64,000 nucleotides of DNA from JALNZF01 sp049793155 (GCA_049793155.1 JBARBN010000009.1:1-64000); one strand, 5' to 3'. Shown: positions 35,805 through 43,936, counted from the first letter of the stretch. Numbers and translations are program-made. The notes: generated by a model not told the origin, from the sequence alone.

Positions 35805-36968
35805 ATGAAAACCGTCAAACTCAAAAAAAAAGAAGAACGCCGCATTCTGCGGGGACACCCCTGGGTGTTCAGCAATGAGCTCGATCGCTCCCCTGTTGAA
35901 TTCGCACCCGGTGAGATCGTCGATGTGCTGGATAATGCGGGCCGCTTCCTCGGCCGGGGCTACATTAATCCGCACTCGCTCATCACCGTGCGTCTTCTCA
36001 CGAGAACACAAGAAGAGATCGGGGTTGGTTTTTTCACGAGGCGGATCGCCGCTGCCCGCAGTCTGCGCACCATGCTCGGATTCGGCGATTCTTTTCGCGC
36101 GATCTTCAGTGAAGGCGACAATCTTCCCGGTCTCATTGTTGACAAATATGCCGACACGCTGGTGGTCCAGTCTTCGACCGCGGGGATAGACGGGATGCTG
36201 GACGATATCCTGGCCGCGCTCAGAGGAGAATATTCGCCGAAGGCGATCGTGCTCAGGAATGATACGGCATCGCGCGAGATCGAGGGTCTTGCCCGGGAAA
36301 CGCGGGTAGTGCACGGGGCAATTTCCGGGCCGGTGATGTTTGAGGAAGCCGGCATCAAATATGGCATCGACGTACTTGAAGGACAGAAGACAGGGTTCTT
36401 TTTCGACCAGCGTGAGAACCGGCTGGCACTCAAAGAGCATGTGCAGGGCAGGCGCGTACTCGACTGCTTTTGTTACGTGGGCGCCTGGGCGCTTTCGGCA
36501 GCGCGCTTTGGCGCAAAGGAGGTCCTTGGGCTTGATTCGTCGGAGACGGCGATCGCAGCGGCAACCGAAAACGCCGCAATAAACGGACTGTCGGCGCATT
36601 TTAAAAAGGCGGATGTCTTTGATGAGCTCCGGGCCTTTGAAAAACAGAGGGAACGCTTCGGCTGCATCATCCTTGATCCGCCCGCGTTCGTCAAGAGCAG
36701 GGCAAAGGTGCGCGAGGCGTTGAGAGGATACAAGGAGATAAACCTGCGCGCCATGAAGCTGCTTGAGCCGGGCGGCACGCTCGTGACCTGCTCCTGCTCG
36801 CATCACATCGATCAGGACCTGTTCCGGGAGATGCTGATCGATGCGGCCTACTCGGCAGGGCGGCAGGCCAAGCTCCTGGAAATGCGCTCCCAGGCCAGGG
36901 ACCATCCAGTCCTGCTCGCAGCGCGAGAGACGCAGTATCTGAAGTGCGCGATATTGATCATTGATTGA
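35805..36968 (+). CDS. rlmI: 23S rRNA (cytosine-5-)-methyltransferase, RlmI family
   Basis: SAM-dependent methyltransferase with an N-terminal PUA domain (RRILRGHPWVFSNEL to GYINPHSLITVRLL), an EEHEE linker domain, and a Rossmann catalytic part: KTGFFFDQRENRLAL, VLDCFCYVGAWALSAARFGA (SAM loop), DPPAF and VTCSCSHHI with a conserved Cys. In E. coli, RlmI makes m5C1962 of 23S rRNA; by homology this is the likely target. 387 residues. No ribosome site is visible before the ATG, which follows a repeat element. Confidence 0.9.
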   Translation: MKTVKLKKKEERRILRGHPWVFSNELDRSPVEFAPGEIVDVLDNAGRFLGRGYINPHSLITVRLLTRTQEEIGVGFFTRRIAAARSLRTMLGFGDSFRAIFSEGDNLPGLIVDKYADTLVVQSSTAGIDGMLDDILAALRGEYSPKAIVLRNDTASREIEGLARETRVVHGAISGPVMFEEAGIKYGIDVLEGQKTGFFFDQRENRLALKEHVQGRRVLDCFCYVGAWALSAARFGAKEVLGLDSSETAIAAATENAAINGLSAHFKKADVFDELRAFEKQRERFGCIILDPPAFVKSRAKVREALRGYKEINLRAMKLLEPGGTLVTCSCSHHIDQDLFREMLIDAAYSAGRQAKLLEMRSQARDHPVLLAARETQYLKCAILIID

Positions 36969-36994
36969 AGCAAAATGACGAAAAGAGATTTTGC

Positions 36995-37023
36995 TTGACG
37001 AACCAGCGTTCGCTGTGTTAAAA
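36995..37023 (+). promoter_or_regulatory. Sigma-70 promoter of tRNA-Val
   Basis: TTGACG (36995-37000), a 17-bp spacer and TTAAAA (37018-37023), 13 bp before the mature tRNA. Confidence 0.65.
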
Positions 37024-37036
37024 AGTATCCGTTCCC

Positions 37037-37111
37037 GGGCGATTAGCTCAGCGGGAGAGCACTGCCTTCACACGGCAGGGGTCGCAGGTTCAAACCCTGC
37101 ATCGCCCACCA
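37037..37111 (+). tRNA. tRNA-Val (anticodon CAC)
   Basis: Full cloverleaf. The acceptor stem pairs GGGCGAT with ATCGCCC, discriminator A, and the CCA end is encoded. D arm GCTCAGCGGGAGAGC, anticodon stem CTGCC/GGCAG with loop TTCACAC (CAC anticodon), T arm CGCAGGTTCAAACCCTGC. It reads GUG codons. Confidence 0.97.
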
Positions 37112-37120
37112 TGACCATTC

Positions 37121-37158
37121 AAGGAGTCAGCTGATATTTGCTGACTCCTTTCTTTTTT
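37121..37158 (+). terminator. Rho-independent terminator after tRNA-Val
   Basis: AAGGAGTCAGC pairs perfectly with GCTGACTCCTT around an 8-nt loop, followed by TCTTTTTT. Confidence 0.92.
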
Positions 37159-37297
37159 CACATTTCTTCTCTTGTTTTTTACACTTTCCTATTGTATTTT
37201 TAAGGAGCGAAAGGCTCTCTGTTCAAAGGTTAGAATTGAATCGCGAACGTGAGATTTGAAATTCACCAGCCCATTTTTTTTTAATAAGGACTGAACC

Positions 37298-38149
37298 ATG
37301 TGTGACCTCTGCACCAAACACGGTGAAGGTAAGATCTGGTATAAGAACGCAAAGAATTATGCTGATGATCTCCTGTCAGACCTTGAACGACGCCGGTATA
37401 TCGAGAATTTTCTGACCACCGCGTTCAGTGAGGGGTTCCAGACCCTTGGAAGGCTCGAGACCATCTACAAGAAAAAGGGCAAGCTTCCGGAAGCGGTCAA
37501 GATCGCCATGGTTGCCAAGGCAAAGGCGGAGCATTTCGGACAGGTACTGCCGATCGAGGAGATCGGCGAGGTGGTGCGCAAGGCAAAGACCGTGGTGCGC
37601 ATGCCCTGTGCCTGCAGGTGGAACATCGGGAAGAAAGAGGAACGCTGCTGTTATGCGGTGAGCTACGGACCCGAGCCCTGGTACCAGGGCATTGATATGG
37701 GTTATTTCGGCATGGCATCGGATGAGGGACTCGAACCGCTCTCTCCGGACACGGCTATCGAGCAGATGAAGGAAATGGAAAAAGACGGGTCGGTCCATAC
37801 CATCTGGACCATGATGACGCCGTTCATCGGGGCGATCTGCAATTGTTCTCCTGATGAGTGCCTTGCCATAAGGACCCTGTCCCGGACCAGAGTAGAGACC
37901 ATGGAACGGGCCGAGTATGTGGCGGTCGTTGACGAAACGCTCTGCACAGGGTGCGGGCTCTGTGACGCCCGCTGTCACTTTCACGCGATCGGGAGAGTGA
38001 CCCGGAGCGGGGCATCCCGCGCACACATCGATCCGCACGTTTGTTTTGGCTGCGGTCTGTGCCGAGGGGCATGCGGTGTTGGAGCGATCTCACTGGTATT
38101 GCGACAGGTCGGTGCGGGAAAAGAAAAAAAGAAAGCAGGCCCTGAATGA
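37298..38149 (+). CDS. Cys-rich iron-sulfur protein with a C-terminal 2[4Fe-4S] ferredoxin domain
   Basis: 283 residues. The C-terminal third carries two ferredoxin cluster motifs, CTGCGLCDARC and CFGCGLCRGAC. The N-terminal two thirds have further Cys: MCDLC at the start, MPCACRWNIGKKEERCC in the middle and ICNCSPDECLA, which may hold another cluster or metal. The soluble, cytoplasmic-looking architecture suggests an electron-transfer or redox-sensing role, but I do not recognise the family. A C-rich hairpin (gcaggccctg / caggacctgc) overlaps the stop and faces the convergent cold-shock gene. Confidence 0.82.
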   Translation: MCDLCTKHGEGKIWYKNAKNYADDLLSDLERRRYIENFLTTAFSEGFQTLGRLETIYKKKGKLPEAVKIAMVAKAKAEHFGQVLPIEEIGEVVRKAKTVVRMPCACRWNIGKKEERCCYAVSYGPEPWYQGIDMGYFGMASDEGLEPLSPDTAIEQMKEMEKDGSVHTIWTMMTPFIGAICNCSPDECLAIRTLSRTRVETMERAEYVAVVDETLCTGCGLCDARCHFHAIGRVTRSGASRAHIDPHVCFGCGLCRGACGVGAISLVLRQVGAGKEKKKAGPE

Positions 38150-38181
38150 ACAGGACCTGCCTAATAGGTTAACGTGCAGAC

Positions 38182-38382
38182 TTAAAGCTTTACAACATTG
38201 GCTGCCTTGGGGCCTTTGGGCGAGTCGACAACGTCGAACTGCACTTGCTGGCCTTCAGCCAACGACTTAAAGCCGCTGTCCTGAATGTCTCCGAAATGAA
38301 CGAACACATCGCCGCCCTTTTCGCGGGTAATGAATCCAAAACCTTTGGAATCATTGAACCACTTTACCGTACCTGTTTCCAT
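38182..38382 (-). CDS. Cold-shock domain protein (CspA family)
   Basis: 66-residue single cold-shock domain: GTVKWFNDSKGFGFIT (RNP1) and DVFVHFGDI (RNP2), ending GPKAANVVKL. RNA/ssDNA-binding chaperone that melts RNA structure. A strong ribosome site (AAGGAGG) precedes the ATG. The leader of about 105 nt contains a terminator-shaped hairpin, so expression may be controlled by read-through. Confidence 0.96.
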   Translation of the reverse strand: METGTVKWFNDSKGFGFITREKGGDVFVHFGDIQDSGFKSLAEGQQVQFDVVDSPKGPKAANVVKL

Positions 38383-38425
38383 ATGAGCTACCTCCTTCTT
38401 GGGAATTGAAGCTCACGGAAAAGGC

Positions 38426-38459
38426 CAAAAAAATCCGCAAAGCCTAACGTACTTTGCGG
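38426..38459 (-). promoter_or_regulatory. Terminator-like hairpin in the cold-shock gene leader (possible attenuator)
   Basis: On the minus strand CCGCAAAG (38459-38452) pairs with CTTTGCGG (38442-38435) over a 9-nt loop and is followed at once by ATTTTTTT. It lies between the promoter and the ATG, so it would stop transcription before the gene unless melted. Confidence 0.7.
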
Positions 38460-38494
38460 TTACCCTACAAATACATCCGGAACTTCTAGACCAG

Positions 38495-38523
38495 ATAATC
38501 GCATGTTTGCATCGTAAAGTCAA
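38495..38523 (-). promoter_or_regulatory. Sigma-70 promoter of the cold-shock gene
   Basis: TTGACT (38523-38518), a 17-bp spacer and GATTAT (38500-38495). Start expected near 38488. Confidence 0.65.
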
Positions 38524-38655
38524 GGATTATTATTAAGAAAAAATGGGGCTCTCTCCGCGAGCGGCGGACGGAGAATTCAAGGTCCAATCTGCGCAATCAT
38601 GCGCATGCCGAGCTTGAAATACACGGCAGAAAAAAAGTGACCTGGTAGGAACCTG

Positions 38656-39069
38656 CTATCTATGCGTGTTGTTTTTGACCGATTGAAGTAGCGAGGTGAT
38701 GATGTTATCCGGGTCCTGAAGCGATTTATGGGGCGGCGACTGTTTAACTTGTTCCTGTATGTAAACTTCTTCTTCGGGAGAAAGGACCACGAATTGAATG
38801 CCTGCCCGATACCCGCCGCTGCTCAGCTTGCTCCAGACGAGAACGCCATACTTCTGGCCGCCGATTTGCTCTTTGAAACAGATCAGGCCGGGCTCGATCC
38901 GCTCGTTTGATTCAATCCCAACGCCGATCACGCTGACATCCACGATTCGGACAACGTGTTCTGTCCGCATGGGCTGATCGAAGGCAATGAGGTCCAGGGA
39001 GTGGGTACGGTTTGAGGTAACGTGATACCGCTGGATCCCCTGAGTTCTTTTTTCTCCCCACTGTGTCAC
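38656..39069 (-). CDS. PilZ-domain-like protein
   Basis: The recognisable part contains an Arg-rich lead (GEKRTQGIQRYHV) and VVRIVDVSVIGVGIES, the D-x-S-x-x-G element of PilZ domains, followed by ICFKEQIGGQKYGVLVWSK and YRAGIQFV. PilZ domains bind cyclic di-GMP, but the leading RxxxR is not clean, so binding is uncertain. I start at GTG 39069, where GGAGGG lies 9 nt upstream. The frame stays open to a TTG at 39210 through AT-rich, unconvincing sequence. About 137 residues from GTG. An HD-GYP-type gene lies 2.5 kb away. Confidence 0.7.
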   Translation of the reverse strand: MTQWGEKRTQGIQRYHVTSNRTHSLDLIAFDQPMRTEHVVRIVDVSVIGVGIESNERIEPGLICFKEQIGGQKYGVLVWSKLSSGGYRAGIQFVVLSPEEEVYIQEQVKQSPPHKSLQDPDNIITSLLQSVKNNTHR

Positions 39070-39386
39070 GAAAACGAGCCCTCCGCGGGTCACATACCCG
39101 CTGTTTGTATTGTATATCAAAAAAACGACCTGTTGTGAAGAAAATAATGCGGCCTGTTCTTTTTTTACTGTATCCGATGTCCGGCAACCCCCTTGACCCC
39201 GTATCGACAAATCGGTATGATGTCATTCGGGCGTCCCAACTGGAACCGCGCGAAAGTAACGACTTGAAGAAAGGTCGAAGAGTGGAAGCGAGCCTTTGAC
39301 CCGCAGAAACGGAGCAATTAGTAGTCGCCTGCTTTTGATTTTACCTGCGACCGTTTCGAAAACCTGGCCGGAGAACAAGGGAAACG

Positions 39387-40220
39387 ATGAAAATTCAGAA
39401 AGTGTTTCAATCTAGTCGCAGGTTGGGGTATGCACTGGTGCTTTGCCTGGTGACCCTGGAATGGATGTTTGCTCCCCTCTCGTTCAGTGTGGAAGAACGA
39501 ACAACAACTGTCGCTATCTTTCCGCCCATCCAGGCATTCATGCCGGGAGAAACATTGACTTATAAGATCAGTTGGTCGAATATCGTCACGGCGGGGATCG
39601 CGGTCATGGAGGTCAAAGAGGAAAAACTGCCGGACGGGAGAAAGGTCTTCAGGTTTATCGCAACATCCCACTCCGTGGGTTTGGTGGACACGGTCTATCC
39701 GGTGAACGACAGGGTAGAGAGCCTCTTTGACCCCCGGATCAGACAAAGCCTCTCGTTCAGTATCAACGAGAGTCATGGGAAGAGAAAGAGACGCCGCTCA
39801 CTGACCTTCGATCATGCAGGCCGAACAGTCGTCAGCAAGGTGAATAACGATCTGCCGCAGACCATGACCATTCCAAACGGGGTGCAGGATGCCTTGTCGT
39901 CGCTTTTCTATCTTCGAACAATGACGGACTTTACGATCGGCAAGACCCATACCATCGAAGTCAACGACAGCGGAAAGAACTGGTCCGTCGAGGTCTTTAC
40001 CCTGGGCAGGGAGAAGGTGAAGACGCCTGCGGGGGAGTTCAATACGATCAAGGTCAAGACCTTTCCCCGTTATGAGGGTGTCTTCATGAACAAGGGGGAG
40101 ATCTTTATCTGGCTCACCGACGACAGCCGGAAGATTCCGGTTCTCATGAAAAGCATGATCTCGATCGGGTCCATCATGACCACCCTGACGGATATGAAGC
40201 TGGGAGAGGTTTCGCATTGA
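39387..40220 (+). CDS. DUF3108-domain exported protein
   Basis: 277 residues with an N-terminal signal-like segment (LGYALVLCLVTLEWMFAPLSF). The body fits DUF3108: PGETLTYKISWSNIVTAGIAVMEV, a central SLFYLRT, then VKTPAGEFNTIKVKTFP and a final IWLTDDSRKIPVLMKS. Such proteins are predicted periplasmic or outer-membrane-associated beta-rich proteins of unknown role. The gene is monocistronic, with a modest purine-rich ribosome site. Confidence 0.85.
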   Translation: MKIQKVFQSSRRLGYALVLCLVTLEWMFAPLSFSVEERTTTVAIFPPIQAFMPGETLTYKISWSNIVTAGIAVMEVKEEKLPDGRKVFRFIATSHSVGLVDTVYPVNDRVESLFDPRIRQSLSFSINESHGKRKRRRSLTFDHAGRTVVSKVNNDLPQTMTIPNGVQDALSSLFYLRTMTDFTIGKTHTIEVNDSGKNWSVEVFTLGREKVKTPAGEFNTIKVKTFPRYEGVFMNKGEIFIWLTDDSRKIPVLMKSMISIGSIMTTLTDMKLGEVSH

Positions 40221-40369
40221 TGTCATCTTTGATGGTGCTCGCAAAAGAGCCGGTCAGCTGTTTTGCATCGAGGGTCGGCTTAACCGTCGGGTTAGCAGTG
40301 CGCAATGATCGGTCTGGCAATCAGCGTTCACGGTGAAGCGTTTCGGAATGCATGGAATGGAGGTGTATT

Positions 40370-40837
40370 ATGAAGAACAGGGTTTTTAAAAGAGGGTTCT
40401 CTTTGAGCGTCGTCCTTTTCCTGATGGTTTTGCCAGTGCTTGTATCCGGCCAGGAACACCACATGCATGACACCTCAGCATCACCGTCGGGACAGAGCGA
40501 CAGTCCGCTTATAGAGGAGATGGTGAGGCTCGACGCTGTCTTTCGTGATGTCGTGTCAGGAGTGTCGCTTGGAGACGGGGCGCGGGTCCATCAAGCATTG
40601 GAGGCCATGCATGGAACTATGGAAAAAACCCACGAGGGCATGCGCCACGGAATGGTGAAGGTCCCGAAGAACGGCGAACGGGTGAAGGAATTCGTGGATC
40701 TGGACAAGAAATTTCATGCCAGACTGGAAACCCTTTCCGCGGTGGCGCGTAAGAACGACCAGCAGGCCATGCTGAAGCTGACAAAGGAACTTCTGGACAA
40801 CTGCGTGCAGTGCCACCGCACGTTTCGGAATCAATAG
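40370..40837 (+). CDS. Periplasmic monohaem cytochrome c (cytochrome c'-like)
   Basis: 155 residues from the ATG at 40370, chosen for GGAGG 6 nt upstream. Signal peptide (cleavage about VSGQ), then a His-rich linker and a four-helix-like body with one haem motif CVQCH near the C-terminus, the place expected for cytochrome c' proteins. The Met/His-rich N-terminus (HHMHDTSAS) may bind a metal. Function is inferred as electron transfer or gas binding. It is followed by a terminator. Confidence 0.82.
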   Translation: MKNRVFKRGFSLSVVLFLMVLPVLVSGQEHHMHDTSASPSGQSDSPLIEEMVRLDAVFRDVVSGVSLGDGARVHQALEAMHGTMEKTHEGMRHGMVKVPKNGERVKEFVDLDKKFHARLETLSAVARKNDQQAMLKLTKELLDNCVQCHRTFRNQ

Positions 40838-40950
40838 TCTCTGATTGCGAAGAATATCACTGCGTCAGGTCGATGAAGGGTGAACTGCACCCGATTGCGG
40901 TGGAGCGGTCCGGAATGGTTCAGGTCGTGAATTACTTTTCAGAAAGCAAC

Positions 40951-40986
40951 AAAGGGGTCAGCCGACGATCGGAGAACCCCTTTTTC
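40951..40986 (+). terminator. Probable rho-independent terminator after the cytochrome gene
   Basis: AAAGGGGT (40951-40958) pairs with ACCCCTTT around a 16-nt loop and is followed by TT and C. The stem is short and the U-tract brief. Confidence 0.6.
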
Positions 40987-41035
40987 ATTGGAATTTATGG
41001 AAAGATATTAACGGGACTGATCCGCGCCGAAACTC

Positions 41036-41404
41036 CTACCCAGCCTGCATCTTCTCTTCTTCTTCCTGGCGGGTCTTGCAATCAATGCACAGGGTGGTTA
41101 CAGGCCTGGCCTCAAGCCGCTTCATGCTGATCTGTTCTCCGCAGGACTCGCAGACACCATATACGCCGCTGTCGATCCGCAAAATGGCATCGTCGATCTT
41201 TTTGAGCAGTTTCTGTTCTCTCCCCCGGAGTCTGAGGACGAAGTTATTGTCGAGTTCAGCCACGGCCTGGTCCGTGGGGTCGGGAAAGCTTTCTTTTTCC
41301 GAGCTTATCTTGCTTGTCAGCGTATGTTCCGCCTCGGTAAGAAGATCCTGTCGCTGTTTGATGAGCTTCTTTTTTATTACCAAAAGTTTCGAATCAGCCA
41401 CCAT
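41036..41404 (-). CDS. DksA/TraR-family zinc-finger regulator
   Basis: 122 residues: an N-terminal coiled coil, DPTDQAVAELDNNFVLRLRGRE (the DxxDxA tip region that enters the RNA polymerase secondary channel), then a four-Cys zinc finger CESCGEQIS...CIDCK. DksA-type proteins act with ppGpp at stringent promoters. It is a little shorter than E. coli DksA (151). The leader carries a hairpin next to the transcription start. Confidence 0.92.
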   Translation of the reverse strand: MVADSKLLVIKKKLIKQRQDLLTEAEHTLTSKISSEKESFPDPTDQAVAELDNNFVLRLRGREQKLLKKIDDAILRIDSGVYGVCESCGEQISMKRLEARPVTTLCIDCKTRQEEEEKMQAG

Positions 41405-41427
41405 AGCACAACCTTTCCATACATATA

Positions 41428-41465
41428 AAAGGGCTGTTACCGCCTACGTGGCGATGCAGCCCTTT
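41428..41465 (-). promoter_or_regulatory. Leader hairpin of the dksA-like gene
   Basis: AAAGGGCTG (41465-41457) pairs with CAGCCCTTT (41436-41428), with an inner CGCC/GGCG stem, then TATAT. It begins about 9 nt after the predicted transcript start. It could stabilise the mRNA or act as a weak attenuator. Confidence 0.55.
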
Positions 41466-41480
41466 GAAATTTAATGGGGT

Positions 41481-41509
41481 ACTATATCAAAAAAGATCAC
41501 ATGAGTCAA
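41481..41509 (-). promoter_or_regulatory. Sigma-70 promoter of the dksA-like gene
   Basis: TTGACT (41509-41504), a 17-bp spacer and TATAGT (41486-41481) on the minus strand. Confidence 0.75.
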
Positions 41510-41574
41510 TTGTTAAATAGCAGTGTGCTATATTCGTTGATTGACAAAACAGGGCCGTATCGATAATATTAATT

Positions 41575-42807
41575 ATGCCGAGCGAAAAGCAGAAGCTCAA
41601 TATGGTCATGAGACTGGGGGTGGAACTCACCGAGGTGAAGGATGTCGACATGCTTCTTGAACGGATCCTTCGCGTGGCCCGCCGGCTTGTTTCGGCTGAC
41701 GCAGGTTCGATCTATATCAAGGAAGATGTCAAGTTGAAGTTCAGTTATACCCAGAACGATACACTGCAAAAAAAGCTCTCACCTGGCGGGAAGCTGATCT
41801 ACTCAACCTTTTCTATCCCCATCAACAACCAGACGATCTCCGGCTATGTGGCGAACACCGGCGAATCCGTGAACATTCCGGATGCCTACAGGCTCAACGC
41901 GGGTCTGCCCTATTCATTCAGCCAGTCATATGACGACCTCTCGGGGTACCGGACCAGATCCATGCTGACATTCCCCCTGAAGACCAACCGCGGAGACACC
42001 ATCGGTGTTCTCCAGTTGATCAATGCGAAGGATGCCAGGGGTAGGGTCGTTCCATTCTCGAAAAAGGACGAGCCCCTGATCCTGCACTTTGCTAACATTG
42101 CCGCGGTGGCCATCGAACGGGCACAGATGACCCGAGCTCTGATCCTCAGGACCATCAGGATGGCGGAATTGCGCGACCCCATGGAAACGGGCCCCCACGT
42201 GAACCGGGTCGCGGCCTATGCAGTTGCACTATATGAGGTGTGGGCCGCGAAGCAGGGTGTTCCCGATTCCGTGATCGAGAAGAACCGGGATATTTTTCGT
42301 ATGGCGGCCATGCTCCATGATGTGGGCAAGGTGGCGATATCCGACGCGATTCTGAAAAAGCCTGCACGCCTCGACCATACTGAGCGCGCGGCAATGAAAC
42401 AGCACACCATTATGGGTGCGCGGCTGTTTTCTGATAGATATTCCGAGTTCGATGAAATGGCAGCGGTCGTTGCACTCACGCACCATGAGAAATGGGACGG
42501 GACGGGATATCCGGGGCATGTGAACATAACGGACGGCAAAGTGCTTCCGGGCTACGAGATCAGCGACGGAACGGCTCGGCCGAAAAAAGGGGAGGAGATT
42601 CCCGTTTTTGGCAGGCTCGTCGCCCTTGCCGACGTGTATGACGCCCTTGGATCGCCCAGGACCTATAAAGAGCGATGGGAGGAGACAAAGATCCTTGAGG
42701 AGTTAAATGCCTGTTCCGGCACATTCTTCGATCCGGAGATCGTTGAATTGTTTTTCTCCAGCATCGAGACAATCCGCAGCATCGGCGAACGATATCCCAA
42801 CCATTAA
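41575..42807 (+). CDS. GAF and HD-GYP domain protein (c-di-GMP phosphodiesterase-like)
   Basis: 410 residues. An N-terminal GAF sensor (about 20-180; DAGSIYIKED, ISGYVANTGESVNIPDAY) precedes an HD-GYP hydrolase: MLHDVGKVAISDAILKKPARL with the catalytic HD, MKQHTIMGA, and HHEKWDGTGYPG, the GYP signature. Such enzymes hydrolyse cyclic di-GMP, with metals held by the HD residues. An insert follows the GYP motif (HVNITDGKVLPGYEISDGTA). The PilZ-like gene nearby is a plausible receptor for the same signal. Confidence 0.92.
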   Translation: MPSEKQKLNMVMRLGVELTEVKDVDMLLERILRVARRLVSADAGSIYIKEDVKLKFSYTQNDTLQKKLSPGGKLIYSTFSIPINNQTISGYVANTGESVNIPDAYRLNAGLPYSFSQSYDDLSGYRTRSMLTFPLKTNRGDTIGVLQLINAKDARGRVVPFSKKDEPLILHFANIAAVAIERAQMTRALILRTIRMAELRDPMETGPHVNRVAAYAVALYEVWAAKQGVPDSVIEKNRDIFRMAAMLHDVGKVAISDAILKKPARLDHTERAAMKQHTIMGARLFSDRYSEFDEMAAVVALTHHEKWDGTGYPGHVNITDGKVLPGYEISDGTARPKKGEEIPVFGRLVALADVYDALGSPRTYKERWEETKILEELNACSGTFFDPEIVELFFSSIETIRSIGERYPNH

Positions 42808-42856
42808 TGCCCTGACAATAGAGGACTAAAAGAAATTGACGTGGAGACCGGTATGT

Positions 42857-43615
42857 ATGACCGATCTTTATCATGAACGGCCCGTCGGAAAGAAAGTGCA
42901 TGGATTCGACCCGGCGGCCTGGTTACGTAACCCGCATATGAAGAAAAAAAAGCCGCCAAACCAGCCACACGCTGATTTCAAGAACAAACCCTTCAAAGCC
43001 CTGAAGGGAATTGTTTCCGCAGACACCGAGCCTGCAAAAATAAAGACACGTGCCCAGTTTCGAAAAACGATAAGCAGTAACGATGACGACGATGCTGCGC
43101 TTTTTCTTTCCGCAGTTGAAGATGCAAAAAAATTCGGCAATGATCCTGCTGCTCACAACGAATCTGCTCCCGGACGGATGCCGGAGAGAACCGCTGTTCA
43201 CGCACCGGAAGACAACCAGCTTTTTCTCGCTGCAATGCAGGAGATCGGCTCAACCTTTAGCAGTACATTTACCGAGCGGGTAAATGAGGATGCGGAACGG
43301 CGGTCACCGACGAGCAGGATGCGACAGTTAAAGCGCGGTACACTTCGCATCAGTCAGGAGCTTGATCTGCATGGATTTCTCAGGGAGGAGGCCTTGACGC
43401 GGCTTGAACAATTTATTGCCGCTGCATTCAGCAGGGGGCAGCAGGCGGTCCTCGTGATCACGGGCAAAGGCATCAACTCTCCCGGGGGGCCAGTTTTGCA
43501 GGGGGCGGTTGCCGAATGGCTAAGGAAGAAGGGGAAGGGGTTTATTGCGGAGTTTTCACCGGCGCCGCGTTCGCTTGGCGGAAGCGGTGCTTTTGTGGTG
43601 TTCCTGAATAAATAA
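42857..43615 (+). CDS. Smr-domain protein
   Basis: About 252 residues from the ATG at 42857. The N-terminal 150 residues are charged and variable. The C-terminal Smr domain shows LDLHGFLREEALTRLEQFI, VLVITGKGINSPGG and GSGAFVVFL. Smr domains are nucleases or nucleic-acid binders (as in MutS2, or in rescue of collided ribosomes). This form corresponds to stand-alone proteins such as E. coli SmrA/SmrB. The start is judged from GGAG upstream; the frame opens at a TTG at 42836. Confidence 0.85.
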   Translation: MTDLYHERPVGKKVHGFDPAAWLRNPHMKKKKPPNQPHADFKNKPFKALKGIVSADTEPAKIKTRAQFRKTISSNDDDDAALFLSAVEDAKKFGNDPAAHNESAPGRMPERTAVHAPEDNQLFLAAMQEIGSTFSSTFTERVNEDAERRSPTSRMRQLKRGTLRISQELDLHGFLREEALTRLEQFIAAAFSRGQQAVLVITGKGINSPGGPVLQGAVAEWLRKKGKGFIAEFSPAPRSLGGSGAFVVFLNK

Positions 43616-43702
43616 TTTTCATGACTCGAAATCTTACGAATAGGGAGATAGAAACCAGCGCGCAATGGATCTTGAACCGCAGGGAAAACCAGGTTTTTGC
43701 CC

Positions 43703-43731
43703 TTGACAGGTGCCTGTGATTTGGATATAGT
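43703..43731 (+). promoter_or_regulatory. Sigma-70 promoter of the tRNA-Gln/tRNA-Glu unit
   Basis: TTGACA (43703-43708), a 17-bp spacer and TATAGT (43726-43731), 18 bp before tRNA-Gln. Confidence 0.85.
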
Positions 43732-43749
43732 GCTGGGGCTGTGACTGAC

Positions 43750-43823
43750 TGGGGGATCGTCCAGTGGTAGGACGACAGGCTCTGAACCTGTTTACGGGGG
43801 TTCGAATCCTCCTCCCCCAACCA
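43750..43823 (+). tRNA. tRNA-Gln (anticodon CTG)
   Basis: Acceptor stem TGGGGGA/TCCCCCA, discriminator A, encoded CCA. Anticodon stem ACAGG/CCTGT with loop CTCTGAA (CTG). T arm GGGGTTCGAATCCTCC. The U1-A72 pair is typical of tRNA-Gln. Confidence 0.96.
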
Positions 43824-43843
43824 TGTAAGGACCTATTGTAAAA

Positions 43844-43920
43844 TAAGATTGGCAAATGCAAATTGGAAGTTATACAAACCAGTCTGCTCCAATCATTTTG
43901 CAATTTCAAATCTTTAATCT
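43844..43920. repeat. Inverted-repeat word element, family AAGATTGGCAAATTGGAAG, between two tRNAs
   Basis: The left arm (43844-43868) reads taagattggcaaatgcaaat then tggaa. The right arm (about 43887-43918) is the reverse complement (ccaatcattttgcaatttca then aatcttta). It sits inside the presumed tRNA-Gln/tRNA-Glu precursor transcript. A single arm with the same words lies at 17445-17471 between rsmH and ftsL. Confidence 0.75.
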
Positions 43921-43936
43921 GACGACACATCAAGCA

